Shown here: positions 1 through 8,594 of the stretch, piece after piece
How the letters are laid out: each line of letters opens with the position of its first letter
How positions within the stretch are numbered: the stretch's first letter is position 1
Assembly: GCA_016211105.1 (NCBI GenBank)
Contig: JACQSX010000051.1
Location: 1-36,984 of the forward strand
Direction of reading: 5' to 3'
DNA from: Acidobacteriota bacterium
GTDB lineage: Bacteria > Acidobacteriota > UBA6911 > JACQSX01
Length of the DNA: 36,984 nucleotides
Translations under genes and position numbers: made by a program
Notes under the pieces: model-generated
What the model saw: the letters and a program-made list of their open reading frames with translations, nothing else
Told to the model about the DNA's origin: nothing
The model's database searches: none

Positions 1-897
1 GCGAGGATCGTGCCTGTCAGAGGTGAAGACAATCCTTCTGCCATCAGGAGACCAGGAGGCATCGCTTTCATTCGCAGAACTGTTGGTAAGCCGTGTCACG
101 TTGGAACCGTCCGTGCCCATTACGTAAACTTCATAGTTGCCGTCTCGGTTCGAGTAGAAAAGAATCCTCTCTCTGTGCATATCCGATTTGATCTCGGCCG
201 CAGTTCGGGCGACACTCCACATTTGCGTCTCATCAATCAGGCCCTCAAAGATGAACAGGTTCTGAGGATCTCCCCTGACATGACCGATGTGCAGCTCCTC
301 CCTAAAGTTCACGGGGTCTCTGAGCAGAGATTCCGAATCCTCCAACACTGCGTTTATGTAAAGCATGTGTTTCGCTGCTGACCCATCCCAGACGAGTGCA
401 ACGTGGTACCAGTTATTTGGCAGTATTGGTTTATTGGGATTGGAATAAAGCCTTCTAGGTCTTTCCGTGCCACAATCATCGACGACGTGAGCTCCAATCA
501 CACCTTGATCGCCTCCAATAGGTTCAACCCAGACCGCAAGCTCGTCGCTGCAGTTCCCACCCTGCTTTCCGAAAACAAACATGTCGCGATCCATTCTGGT
601 TGGATAAATCCAGGCTTCCAGCGTCAGTTGCCTGTTCGCATGCCAAGTTTCCAGACTGGGGGTGGATGCCACTTTCACGTAATCAGTTACGCCGTTTAAT
701 CCTATTGCAGAGCCGAGTTGGCTGCGGACATACAGCGGCGCACCCACCTGCTGCCCGTGGTTGGCATTCCCGCTGGAATCTTGCGCATTTCCATCGAACT
801 TCCAATACCCACTAAGCTGGCTTTGGGCCAGCATTCCTTGCCCTGTTAAGGCCGGCAACACTGTCAGTAGGAGAACCAGCGCTTGTGACTTTTTCAT
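1..897 (-). CDS. Secreted LamG-domain protein with PD40/TolB-like repeats (3' end outside window)
   Basis: The frame is open from an ATG at 897 to the left edge (299 codons), so the C-terminus is missing. Residues 1-25 form a signal peptide (Lys-Lys, then a Leu/Val/Ala core), so the product is exported. Residues about 30-200 read as a concanavalin-like LamG fold (starts [17 protein letters not shown]; later [10 protein letters not shown] and [14 protein letters not shown]). From about residue 207 a PD40/TolB-type propeller repeat begins ([17 protein letters not shown], then [16 protein letters not shown]). LamG domains commonly bind glycans or protein, and PD40 blades form a propeller; a role in surface binding is inferred. 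A GAGGGA-like ribosome site lies about 6 bases before the ATG. It could be cargo of the neighbouring element or ordinary chromosome. Confidence 0.8.
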   Translation of the reverse strand, partial: MKKSQALVLLLTVLPALTGQGMLAQSQLSGYWKFDGNAQDSSGNANHGQQVGAPLYVRSQLGSAIGLNGVTDYVKVASTPSLETWHANRQLTLEAWIYPTRMDRDMFVFGKQGGNCSDELAVWVEPIGGDQGVIGAHVVDDCGTERPRRLYSNPNKPILPNNWYHVALVWDGSAAKHMLYINAVLEDSESLLRDPVNFREELHIGHVRGDPQNLFIFEGLIDETQMWSVARTAAEIKSDMHRERILFYSNRDGNYEVYVMGTDGSNVTRLTNSSANESDASWSPDGRRIVFTSDRHDPR

Positions 898-1091
898 TGG
901 TTTATCCCTCGAATGACTGTTTCACCACGAAGATGGCTTTCTGAGGAATTTCGGGTTTATGCGGAGGAAATTCTACTACAAGCCCTGCATTCGCAAGCAT
1001 CTATTAGATTTTTTTGTCGGGACACTCCCTGCAATAACACCAGAAGCAGAAGGCGGCACGGCCCCTGCCCTCCCACTTACCGTCGCCGGCA

Positions 1092-2510
1092 ATGGTCTCA
1101 CGCGCGCCGCGCCTGCATTCTCTGGCGGTGTGTTTAGAACTACGGAGGAAGAACCGTAGCGGCAACGCGAGTCAACTGCCGGCCAGGAGTGACAGTGCGG
1201 GCGAGCCAGCCCGCCGCGGCGCCATCCGTTTCCCAGGAAACCTTAAGGTTAGTTCTACAACGCTGCCCATCGACGAAATCATTCACGGCGACTGCCTGCA
1301 GTTTCTGAAAAAGAAGGACTGCTTTCCCGATGACTGCATAGACTTGATGGTCACAGACCCGCCCTACGGCTACTCCTTCATGGGCAAGGACTGGGACCGC
1401 GCAGTGCCCAGCGTTGAAATTTGGAAGGAATGCCTGCGCGTTCTCAAGCCAGGCGCTTTCGCCTTCATCATGTCTGCTCCGCGGGCAGACGTCCTGGGAG
1501 AAATGACCTGCAGGCTCCAGGAAGCCGGCTTCCGTCTTGATTTCACGCCCCTCTATCACTCATACGCTTCGGGATTTCCAAAGGCGATGAACATCAGCAA
1601 GACAATGGATAAGAAGTTTCGGGCCGAAAGGGTAGTCCTTGGTAGGAATCCGAATGATAGGCCAAAGCATGAGAATGCCAAAGCATTCCCTACAGCTCCG
1701 GCCACTCCACCAGCCAAACCCCTTGACGGCTCGTATGGTGGCTTCCAGCCGAAGCCTGCAGTTGAAGTCATTCTGGTCGCCATGAAGCCGCTCTCTGAGA
1801 AGACATTCGTCGAACAGGCACTTACCAACGGAAAAGGGATCACATGACTCGATGATGCCAGGATACCCGTCAATGCGCAGGAACCGTCGCAGGAGAGCAG
1901 AACGCGCGTCGCCTGTCTTCATCAACAGGGACGCTTGGACACTACCGGAGACGGTGATGCAATATCTGGCAGGCCAGGAGGCCGCTTCCCCGCCAACGTG
2001 CTCGTAAGCGATGACGCGCTGAATAATGGGAGGATCAGCAGGAGTTCTATTTTCACATCAGCTTCAACAGTCGGCAAAAGGAGCGTTTATAAACAACAAG
2101 CGGGCGGCTTTGCAGATTATACGGGCGGTGGCTATGGAGATTCAGGCTCTTTCTCCCGCTACTTCTCGATGGACGCGTGGTGGGAGGCCAAAATCAAAGA
2201 GCTGCCAGAACACGTCCGACGAACCTTTCCGTTTCTCATTGTGCCGAAGGCGAGCAAGAGCGAGAAGAATAGTGGACTCGAAAAGGTCAAGAACAACCAC
2301 CCTACCGTCAAGCCCATTAAGCTCTTCTCCTACCTCGTCACACTGGGTAGCCGCTCCGGCGACATCGTCCTCGACCCGTTTGCTGGTTCCGGTACGGCCG
2401 GCATTGCGTGCCGTCTGCTGGGCCGTCACTTCGTACTCATTGAGCGCGACGCTGAATACTGCGACATCATCCGCGCTCGTGTCAGCGCTTCTTCAATCCA
2501 TGATCGGTAA
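1092..2510 (+). pseudogene. Beta-class DNA (N4/N6) methyltransferase, interrupted by one in-frame TGA
   Basis: The recognisable protein begins near 1263 (LPIDEIIHGDCLQFL). Motif IV, VTDPPYGYSF, lies near 1353. The second half carries the helix ending HPTVKP and motif I LDPFAGSGTAGIACRLLG (near 2370), then LIERDAEYC. Motif IV before motif I is the beta-class order. The frame is continuous from 1092 to 2510 except for TGA at 1845-1847, where relatives usually have Trp in the context GKG-x-T-W-LDD-x-RIP. A single G-to-A change would explain the break. The true start is unclear: the nearest in-frame candidates are GTG 1128 and ATG 1092, and neither has a good ribosome site, so the 5' end may also be lost. 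Otherwise I see nothing between 898 and 1260. It overlaps the HTH gene by 11 bases, as in an element operon. Confidence 0.8.
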
Positions 2511-2733
2511 ACCCGTTGCCCTGATCCAGATTCCAAACCAGCGTCTTTTTGGCGTCAAGGCCGCGGCCCGCTACCTTGGCATCCACGAGCAGACGCTGCG
2601 CAAGATGACCGATCTGGGGGAACTTCCCGCAAGAAAAATCGGCGCTCGCCGGGTCTACCGGCTGGAGGATCTAGACCGCTATATCGACTCTCTTCCACAG
2701 TGGTATGATCGCGGTGGCGAAAACCCTGCGTGA
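2500..2733 (+). CDS. Small helix-turn-helix (excisionase / MerR-like, HTH_17 type) DNA-binding protein
   Basis: A 77-residue protein. Its core, LFGVKAAARYLGIHEQTLR followed by DLGELPARKIGARRVYRLEDLDRYI, is the winged-helix pattern of phage excisionases and MerR-like HTH_17 proteins: a recognition helix, an Ala-Arg-Lys-Ile-Gly wing and a terminal helix. Such proteins bind DNA near attachment sites and direct excision, or repress the element's genes. The ATG at 2500 was chosen because the domain begins about 15 residues later and the methyltransferase stop (2508-2510) overlaps it, suggesting coupled translation. The integrase starts 24 bases after its stop. The order methyltransferase-HTH-integrase supports an excision-control role. 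The gene itself appears intact, although both neighbours are broken. Confidence 0.8.
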   Translation: MIGKPVALIQIPNQRLFGVKAAARYLGIHEQTLRKMTDLGELPARKIGARRVYRLEDLDRYIDSLPQWYDRGGENPA

Positions 2734-2756
2734 TCCCAAACGGAAAGGAGAAAAAT

Positions 2757-3164
2757 ATGGGGATCCGCAGATGGAAAGATCATCGAGGCAGAGAAAAAAT
2801 CTACCTCAGCCGGCAATGGCCGGATCGAACTCGCCTCCGAAGACTCATGCCCAATATGACGCTGGCAAAACAACTGGATGCCCGAATCGACGTAGCGATC
2901 GCCGCTGGTCAGTGGCGCACGTTGCGCGACGAGTTGACGAAGGGCCCGACCGATGGCAATCCGACGCTAGCGGTTTTTGCGCCGATCTATCTGCAAGAGT
3001 ACTGCCGGGCACGAAACCGGGATCTCACGTTCAAGGAAGATCAGTGCGAACACATCGTTCGAATCCTCGGGTCTGTGCGCCTAAAGGATTTTCGGCGGAG
3101 CCATGCGCACGATTTCGTCGTTCGTCGCTCGCAGGAAGTCAAGCCGGCCTGTAGCGTCAACTAA
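2757..3164 (+). pseudogene. Tyrosine recombinase (integrase), N-terminal fragment cut by an IS
   Basis: The ATG at 2757 has an ideal AAGGAG six bases upstream (2745-2750), better than the GTG at 2730. It encodes an arm-type start (MGIRRWKDHRGREKIYLSRQ), then a SAM-like core-binding region (LAVFAPIYLQEYCRARNRDLTF). Native sequence ends at 3148; the last codons and the TAA at 3162 come from the insertion sequence. Removing 3149-4643 and one copy of the 6-bp duplication restores the frame as VKPATVNRGLSVLKNM, joining the fragment beginning at 4644. It would have catalysed site-specific integration at the adjacent tRNA-Leu. The split removes all catalytic residues from this part, so the element is probably immobile unless the IS excises precisely. 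Confidence 0.85.
3143..3148. repeat. Left 6-bp target-site duplication (GCCGGC)
   Basis: GCCGGC occurs directly outside each end of the insertion sequence (here and at 4644-4649). Collapsing the two copies rebuilds an unbroken integrase reading frame, which makes this duplication very secure. Confidence 0.9.
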
Positions 3165-3214
3165 AAAAGTTCCCGAAATGATATTCGTAGCCTCATTAAA
3201 AAAGTGCCTGAAAG
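3150..3214. repeat. Left end of IS: two tandem terminal repeat units
   Basis: The outer unit (about 3150-3178) contains CTAAAAAAGTTCCCGAAA. The inner unit (3185-3214) contains GTAGCCTCATTAAAAAAGTG followed by CCTGAAAG. The period is about 35 bp. Both match inverted copies at the right end. They are likely transposase-binding sites. Confidence 0.75.
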
Positions 3215-3215
3215 T

Positions 3216-4532
3216 TCATTTGAAATAGTGCCCAGTCGCAGGGGCGGTGGGGGGTGTGGGAAACTCCGAAGGAGTTTTCCAAGTGCCGGTGGGAAAGCCG
3301 TCTTTTGCTTTTCCATCCGGCATGTCACCCTCCACCGCCTTCTTCTTCGCAGCCTGGACTGCCTCTAGCTTTTCCTGCCCTCTCAAAATCTCTCGATGCA
3401 GCTCAGCTGGGTTGAGACTCCGGAATTGTCGGCGCAGCATCTGTTTGCACTGTTTCGAGAGCTGCGCAGACTCGATCAGTCTCCGATAAGGAGTGAGCGG
3501 CCGGTCGTAGCGCTTCGTCACACGGCTTCCGTGGCGGATCTTCTCCTGGAGTTTCTGCGACGGTAAAAAGAAGTTCACGTAGAGTCTCAGGACGGCGTAG
3601 AGCTCATTGAGCACCCTCAGTTCCTCCTCGCGGTCATAACGGGCATAGCCCACGAAGCGTCGCACCACCGAATAGTTCTTCTGCTCGACGAAGCAGTTGT
3701 CGTTCTTGCGTAGCGGACGGGAACGGGTGAAGGTGACCCCTTCCCTCTCACCATAGTGGTACAGGTGGTAGTTGATGAACTCCCCGCCATTATCCGAATC
3801 TAAGCCCAGCAGGGGGAAAGGTAGCCGCGCTCTCATCTGTTCCAGAGCTTCAAAGACCCACACCTGGGCCTTATTGCGTACCGCCGCCAGTTCCGTCCAG
3901 CCACTGTAGACATCCGTCACGTCCAGAGTTTGCGCGTAATCCCCCCGACCAACCCCTCCTTCGTGAGCCACCAAGTCCACTTCCACAAAGCCAGGACACG
4001 CTTCGTCCCATTGCGAAAAGGTGCGTACCGCCACCTGGTGGCGCAAGAGCGTCCCCGGCTTCGTCCCCGATCGTCCTTTCAAGCGCATCCGCCGTTTCTC
4101 TTCGGCCAGGAGCCGATCAATCGTCGACCCACTGATCTTCAACAACTGACGGCGAACCTCTCCTCTACCCACCCGCCCACCGTGTCGTTCCAGGGCTTCG
4201 ATCAGGTCCGGCAATGCCGCCGCCATCCTCCTCCCTGATAGATAATCCAGCATCTGCCATAAGCGCTTGAGCTCCTTTTTCACCTCCTCCCCATAGATCC
4301 GTCGCCGCTGCCGAGGGCTTGGGGCCTCAAGATCCCCTTCCAGCACCACTCCCTTCTTCAGGTACAGTCGCTTCCCCTGTTTTCTTAACAGTCGCGCCGC
4401 ATAGCGTCGGATATATCCGGTCGCTTCCACCACCTGTTCCAAAATCTTCCCCTTCTCCTTCTTACCCGCTCGCCGATACGGCTCGGCAAAACCCTTCATC
4501 ACCACCCATCTTTCCTTCATCGTCAGCCTCAT
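3216..4532 (-). CDS. IS transposase (rve / retroviral integrase-type DDE)
   Basis: 438 residues, full length for its IS. The N-terminus (MKERWVVMKGFAEPYRRAGKKEKG, then ILEQVVEATGYIRRYAARLL) is a helix-turn-helix that would bind the terminal repeats. The catalytic triad is visible: Asp in FVEVDLVAHEGG, Asp in GLDSDNGGEFIN, and Glu in KNDNCFVEQKNYSVVRRFVGY. This D-D-E arrangement cuts and joins the element ends. The tail is Lys- and Pro-rich. The start at 4532 follows a weak GGGGCGGTGA; ATG 4520 is an alternative. The gene occupies almost the whole element, with no accessory gene and no frameshift. Confidence 0.9.
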   Translation of the reverse strand: MRLTMKERWVVMKGFAEPYRRAGKKEKGKILEQVVEATGYIRRYAARLLRKQGKRLYLKKGVVLEGDLEAPSPRQRRRIYGEEVKKELKRLWQMLDYLSGRRMAAALPDLIEALERHGGRVGRGEVRRQLLKISGSTIDRLLAEEKRRMRLKGRSGTKPGTLLRHQVAVRTFSQWDEACPGFVEVDLVAHEGGVGRGDYAQTLDVTDVYSGWTELAAVRNKAQVWVFEALEQMRARLPFPLLGLDSDNGGEFINYHLYHYGEREGVTFTRSRPLRKNDNCFVEQKNYSVVRRFVGYARYDREEELRVLNELYAVLRLYVNFFLPSQKLQEKIRHGSRVTKRYDRPLTPYRRLIESAQLSKQCKQMLRRQFRSLNPAELHREILRGQEKLEAVQAAKKKAVEGDMPDGKAKDGFPTGTWKTPSEFPTPPTAPATGHYFK

Positions 4533-4578
4533 TCACCGCCCCTTTCTAACCGGCGGTTACTCTTACGACTCTTTCCCC

Positions 4579-4643
4579 TTTTCGGGAACTTTTTTAAATG
4601 AGGCTACGATCCCCTTTCGGGCACTTTTATGATGAGGCGATTC
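4579..4643. repeat. Right end of IS: two tandem terminal repeat units, inverted
   Basis: Read on the minus strand, the outer unit (4643 to 4614) gives GCCTCATCATAAAAGTGCCC and the inner unit (4609 to 4579) gives GTAGCCTCATTTAAAAAAGT followed by TCCCGAAAAG. They match the left-end units. Confidence 0.75.
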
Positions 4644-4649
4644 GCCGGC
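4644..4649. repeat. Right 6-bp target-site duplication (GCCGGC)
   Basis: Second copy of the duplication flanking the IS; see 3143-3148. Confidence 0.9.
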
Positions 4650-5361
4650 GACCGTCAATCGCGGGCTGTCGGTTCTGAAGAACATGCTGACGTACGCCAT
4701 GGATAAGGGCTACCTGGAAACGCACCCGCTTTATCGTTTCCGCTTGCTGCACGAAGAGAGGCGGGCGTTACGCATCCTGACGGTGGAGGAATTTCGCGCA
4801 CTGGTGAGCGAGGTTTCCAAAACCGACCCGGTGATCGGCGTGTTCACCGCCATGCTCGGCGAGACTGCGCTTCGCAAGGCGGAAGGCCTGCGGTTGAAGT
4901 GGGGCGACATCAACATGGCTAGGCGAATGCTGACCGTGTCGGAATCGAAAAGCGGACTGCCCCGCTACGTTCCGCTGAGCGAATTTGCCATGCAGCAGTT
5001 GGCGTTGCTGCCGAGGGCGATCAGGTGCTCCCACGTTTTCATCCGCATGCAGACGCTGACACCGTGGAAAGATCCGTACGGGCCCTTTCGACTCGGCAAG
5101 AAAGTAGCGGGACTCGATTGGATCGGCGGCTTTCACGACCTGCGCCATTTCAGAGCGACACAGTGGCTGGCAAACGGCGTCGATGTGAGAACCGTCAGTG
5201 AACTGCTCGGTCACAGCACGCTGGCCATGACGACGCGCTACGTCCATTACCTGCAGGCCCATGCGTTCGAGGCGGTCCGGAAGGCTGAGCAGCGGGAGAC
5301 GGCTGCAATAGGTGGACGGAAAGTGGACGAAAACTGGACGGAGGCCGCAGAAAGCAAATAA
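4644..5361 (+). pseudogene. Tyrosine recombinase (integrase), C-terminal catalytic fragment
   Basis: The first six bases are the second copy of the target duplication; the frame then reads ATVNRGLSVLKNM. The catalytic domain is complete. The first Arg is in ETALRKAEGLRLKWGDI. The Lys region is MLTVSESKSGLPRYVPL. The His-x-x-Arg is in FHDLRHFRATQWLANG. The last His and the nucleophile Tyr are in LLGHSTLAMTTRYVHY. No start codon with a ribosome site follows the IS closely (a candidate is ATG 4684), so this piece is probably not translated as a working enzyme. Its stop lies 40 bp from the 3' end of the tRNA-Leu gene, the usual position of an integrase next to its tRNA attachment site. Confidence 0.88.
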
Positions 5362-5401
5362 TGGGCCTCTACCACCCTGGCTTCAAGTTGTTGCAAATAA
5401 A

Positions 5402-5487
5402 TGCCCGGGACCGGAATCGAACCGGTACGCCCCTTGCGGGGCTCAGGATTTTAAGTCCTGTGCGTCTGCCAGTTCCGCCACCCGGGC
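5402..5487 (-). tRNA. tRNA-Leu (anticodon UAA)
   Basis: The minus strand folds as an 86-nt class II tRNA. The acceptor stem is GCCCGGG/CCCGGGC with discriminator A. The D arm is followed by the anticodon arm CAGGA-CTTAAAA-TCCTG (anticodon TAA). A long variable arm is built on GCCCCGCAAGGGGC, and the T arm contains GGTTCGATTCC. CCA is not encoded. It decodes UUA. The integrase fragment ends 40 bp beyond its 3' end, so the 3' half is the likely integration target of the decayed element. Confidence 0.96.
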
Positions 5488-5561
5488 GTGAGTCGATTCT
5501 AGCTGATCTCTCAACGGGTTAACAGTTGCGTGATTTCGGTCGGTTACTCAATTTCTCCTTC

Positions 5562-5758
5562 AAGGGGAAAACACGCATCACGATCTATCTTGACGACGAC
5601 GTGTTGGAGGAATTCCGCGATCGCGCCGATGTCACTGGCGAGATTATCAGACGATGAGTAATGATGCCCTTCGAGCCTATCTGGGCAAGGACACCCGTCC
5701 AGTTGACGAAGAGACGCTCCGTCGTGTCCTCCGCGAGGAGCTCAAGAAAACTGGATAG
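5562..5758 (+). pseudogene. BrnA/CopG-like ribbon-helix-helix antitoxin remnant, frameshifted
   Basis: One frame gives KGKTRITIYLDDDVLEEFRD followed by RADVTG; one base out of frame it continues as RDYQTMSNDALRAYLGKD and ends VDEETLRRVLREELKKTG at the TAG 5756-5758. Together these make a typical BrnA-like antitoxin: a beta strand TRITIYLD and the helix YQTxxNDALRAYL. Loss of one base near 5636 explains the break. No in-frame ATG precedes the first half, so the start is missing as well. Antitoxins of this family repress their own operon and neutralise a BrnT-like RNase, but no toxin gene is visible here. It is probably a relic beside the tRNA integration hotspot. Confidence 0.6.
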
Positions 5759-5888
5759 CGGCCAACAAGCGCCTGCACCTGCCGGGTGCGACTGTGATGT
5801 GAAGCCTCAGGAATGATGTACCCGAATACGGGCGCAGGATCCAGGGTCAACCCAAAGTCACCTCCCTGACTTCGTCTTGGAAGTTCCT

Positions 5889-6236
5889 TTACGGCCAGTA
5901 GCCTCCCAGACCGCCGGGAACGTAGGGGTGATTTGGATCTCGTACGTGTAGCCAACGTTCCATTCCGGCTGGGAGCCCTACTTCAAGCCGAAGTGTTTCC
6001 GCTTTCTTGTAAGAGATAGGGGCTTCGCTTTGATCCGACAGGATACGCTCCGCTTCTTTCACATCCACACAGTCTTCCAGTTCTTCCAAAAATTTCACGT
6101 CTTCGATGGGAACGACCGCAGCGAGCTTCTTTCCCCGACGAGTCAAAATCACTCTTTCCTTTTCCTTACCAAAAACGGCCCGGGTTCACGACCATGGGAA
6201 ATTCATCTCTTCCTTGACCGTAGAAATGCTTGCCAT
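5889..6236 (-). pseudogene. Phd/YefM-family antitoxin, broken near the N-terminus
   Basis: From the ATG at 6236 the frame reads MASISTVKEEMNFPWS, meets TGA at codon 17, then continues in the same frame as TRAVFGKEKERVILTRRGKK and LAAVVPIEDVKFLEELED. That is the Phd/YefM fold: the ERVILTRRGKKLAAVVPIED core is diagnostic. Around the stop, the next frame reads MVVN, which fits the family better, so a pair of compensating indels is as likely as one nonsense change. The C-terminus is longer than usual (to TAA at 5889). Phd proteins bind operator DNA and block Doc/RelE-type toxins; no toxin gene follows. Translation from an internal start near 6152 is possible but would lack the DNA-binding region. 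Confidence 0.65.
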
Positions 6237-6679
6237 AGCGCCCCTTGAAGAGAGATCCAAGATACGATTAAGTGTACATCTACACTGAAATGGCATCGGC
6301 GATTTGATTCTGTTGGACTTTGAAGTGATTGGGCTTTCCCCTCTTCGGAACGGGAATTCAGAGCCCCTCCATTAGGCCACGGAGCGATGATCCGACAGGA
6401 AGATTGTCCTGAACAAGAGAGTTTTTTAATCGAAGGTCGATTAGTATCCAGCTATGCGGCTCGCCTGTCTTCATTTGGAATTCTGACTACTTTCGGGGAA
6501 AAGAAATTCCGACAGAATGGCCCAATGTGGACGGCGTCGTCCGGAGGGAAAATGCGCGCGGCCGGGGCGCGGGAGCCCGTCCAGGCCTACGCCGAACAAC
6601 CGGCGTTCCGCCCACAAGGAAAACAGCGGCTTGACCGAAAAGGTGGCAACGCCTCCGAGGCGCAAAGAGACCGGCTGTT
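6237..6679. other. 443-bp stretch with no recognisable gene
   Basis: Only short overlapping frames with no family features are found. A small inverted repeat (AATCGA-AGG-TCGATT near 6428) is present without a T-run on the useful side. The part near 6600-6679 is the 3' flank of the receptor gene; a short GC hairpin there (CGCCT-CGG-AGGCG, near 6650) lacks a proper T-run. Confidence 0.5.
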
Positions 6680-8545
6680 TCAAAAGCGCAATCGCAATCC
6701 GACCACAGCCATTCGGCCAAACATTGGACGGCCATCGAATGTTTCGTAGGTTGTGTTGAAGACGTTGGAAACCCGTGCAAACAGTCCCGCATGGCCGACC
6801 AGCCGAACGGATGCAGCCGCGTCGAGAATCGTCCAACCCTCAAGTTGGGTTGGTCTGCCACCCTCCATCTGCACGCCTTGGGCTGCGCCGGCAGAACGGA
6901 GGACCCATTGTGCAGAGAAGCGCGTGTCCTGGAAAACAATGCCGGCGTTGAACAGATTTTGCGGTCCACCATAGTCGATTGGCGTATCGCCAGGTGCTCT
7001 CCGTACTCGGTTGAAAGTGTAGTTGAAAAAGCCAAGCCATCGGCTGGAGAGCACGAACTTAAGGTCGGCTTCAACACCTTGGGAGATTGCCTGGTCCGGG
7101 AGATTGACATAGTGGAAGACCGATCTTCCATCGGCCTGGTGGCCCATGTATTTAGCTTCGTTTTTCAGCGCAAGCCGAAAGTACGAGAGATCTGCAGAGA
7201 GGCGTCCCCCGGCGGCCGTCAACGAAGCGCCGGCGTCAAAGCCACTTAGTTCTTCGCCCTGCAAGCGGGAATCAGGCTGCTCGCTGTCAAATTCGGCCAG
7301 CCCCGGCCAGCGAACCGAACGACCCCAGTTGCCGTGCAGGGTCACTGCCTTACCTGGATGGTAACGTGCCCCGAGGACCGGGCTGAATCGAGCCTTGGCC
7401 TCCGAATGGTCGTCATAGCGGAGACCTGGGACCAGCGATAAGTTTTCGGAAAAATGGATCTCGTCTTCAACGTACAGCGCCGCAGTCCTGACAGTTCCGA
7501 TATGTAGTGGCGCGCCTTGCTTCTCCTGAGCACTGAAAGCTGAGAAGTTCGCCCCAGCTGACAGAATCTGGTGCCCGGGCAGCGCGAGAGAAGCATCCGC
7601 TTTGCCCCCCTGTACGACGCGTTTCTGGTCTCTAACACTGGGATGCATGCTTAAGTTCATCTGGTATCGCTCGTCGGTTCGGAAAGCCGCCGCGGACAGG
7701 TGCGAGTCGTTCGCACCGCTCCAGCGGTAACCGACATTGATGATCGACAACGCCCTGTCACGGTATTCCCGTTCCCCTCGAAAGATCACATCGGAGTAAA
7801 ATTTGTGGCTGTCGACAAACTGTAACAGGGTTGATAACTGAGAATTCCCGGGAAGTTGAAAGATGAATTTGGCGGCTGGTTTAACGATCCGGAACGACCG
7901 ATCACCATATACTAGGCTGTCTCGTGGAGGAGTCCGGCGGACCCCCGACAGATTTGCCGTTCGCAGATAATCGACAACGCCGAAGTAGGAAAACTTTGCC
8001 TTTTGCCCTTCCGACCAGATGGTCCCCAGCGCCGAAGTGTACCCACCGTACCCGGCGACAAGTTCAGAGTGGTCGTCCTCCATTTGTTGCTTGGTGATGA
8101 TTTCGATGGCCGCGTGTGCCGCTCCAAAGCGCGCCGGCAAAGGCGGCTTGTAAATAATGATCTTTTCGATTAACTCGACAGGCGGAAGGTGTTCAAATTC
8201 ATTTGCTCCGCTGAGGCCGTCATTCAGAGGCGTCCCGTCGATGAGCACAACAACGTTTCTTGCGCTGTCCCTCGGATAGCCCCGAATCAGCAGCCAGTCT
8301 TCCGCCCCAAGATCACTGGAGCTCTTGACCGTGATTCCTGGCTGAACGGCCAGGGCCGCCAGCACATCGAACAGATCCAGTCCGTATAGACCACGAGTCA
8401 ACTCTTCCGCTGAAATTTCAATCCGGTTTGGATCGACCTTTCGTGTGCGCTGCTGGTCCGCAGGGGAACCAACGAGAGCGGTTATCGCGGACAGTGAGAA
8501 TATAGCAATCATGGAAATGTCTCTGATGGCACGATGTTTCGTCAT
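6680..8545 (-). CDS. TonB-dependent outer-membrane receptor
   Basis: 621 residues. The ATG at 8545 was chosen over 8578 because AAGGAG lies seven bases upstream (8554-8560) and a signal sequence (SMIAIFSLSAITALVGSPA) follows. The plug domain spans about residues 50-150 (DVLAALAVQPGITVKSSS, WLLIRGYPRDSARNVVVLID, LPPVELIEKIIIYKPPLPARF). The rest is a 22-strand-type barrel ending in FGRMAVVGLRLRF with the C-terminal Phe expected for outer-membrane insertion. Such receptors import siderophores, heme, cobalamin or sugars with TonB energy. The substrate cannot be read from sequence, but the Fur-like operator upstream points to iron. It stands alone: no TonB, ExbB or ABC transporter gene is near. 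Confidence 0.92.
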   Translation of the reverse strand: MTKHRAIRDISMIAIFSLSAITALVGSPADQQRTRKVDPNRIEISAEELTRGLYGLDLFDVLAALAVQPGITVKSSSDLGAEDWLLIRGYPRDSARNVVVLIDGTPLNDGLSGANEFEHLPPVELIEKIIIYKPPLPARFGAAHAAIEIITKQQMEDDHSELVAGYGGYTSALGTIWSEGQKAKFSYFGVVDYLRTANLSGVRRTPPRDSLVYGDRSFRIVKPAAKFIFQLPGNSQLSTLLQFVDSHKFYSDVIFRGEREYRDRALSIINVGYRWSGANDSHLSAAAFRTDERYQMNLSMHPSVRDQKRVVQGGKADASLALPGHQILSAGANFSAFSAQEKQGAPLHIGTVRTAALYVEDEIHFSENLSLVPGLRYDDHSEAKARFSPVLGARYHPGKAVTLHGNWGRSVRWPGLAEFDSEQPDSRLQGEELSGFDAGASLTAAGGRLSADLSYFRLALKNEAKYMGHQADGRSVFHYVNLPDQAISQGVEADLKFVLSSRWLGFFNYTFNRVRRAPGDTPIDYGGPQNLFNAGIVFQDTRFSAQWVLRSAGAAQGVQMEGGRPTQLEGWTILDAAASVRLVGHAGLFARVSNVFNTTYETFDGRPMFGRMAVVGLRLRF

Positions 8546-8594
8546 AAAGATTCGCTCCTTTATATCTGAAGTCTTCACGTGGCGCTCCAGTTAT

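Larger units (their letters stand above)
3149..4643 (-). mobile_element. Complete 1495-bp insertion sequence with an rve-type DDE transposase
   Basis: It is bounded by the 6-bp duplication GCCGGC and interrupts the integrase. One transposase gene on the minus strand fills it. Each end carries two related repeat units in tandem rather than one simple inverted repeat. The outermost bases differ more (left CTGTAGCGTCAAC, right inverted GAATCGCCTCATC). The intact transposase, duplication and ends suggest a fairly recent insertion. The family is not certain: the catalytic region resembles retroviral-integrase-type transposases, and assignment to an ISNCY-like group is only a guess. Confidence 0.85.

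Noticed and set aside
1..5400. A second copy of the tRNA-Leu 3' end (attL/attR pair)
   Set aside because: I looked for a direct repeat of the tRNA 3' segment to the left of the integrase and saw none; the far end of the element is probably outside the window.
6387..6749. Long frames overlapping the 3' end of the receptor gene
   Set aside because: They are on the wrong strand or frame relative to a well-supported gene and show no family features.
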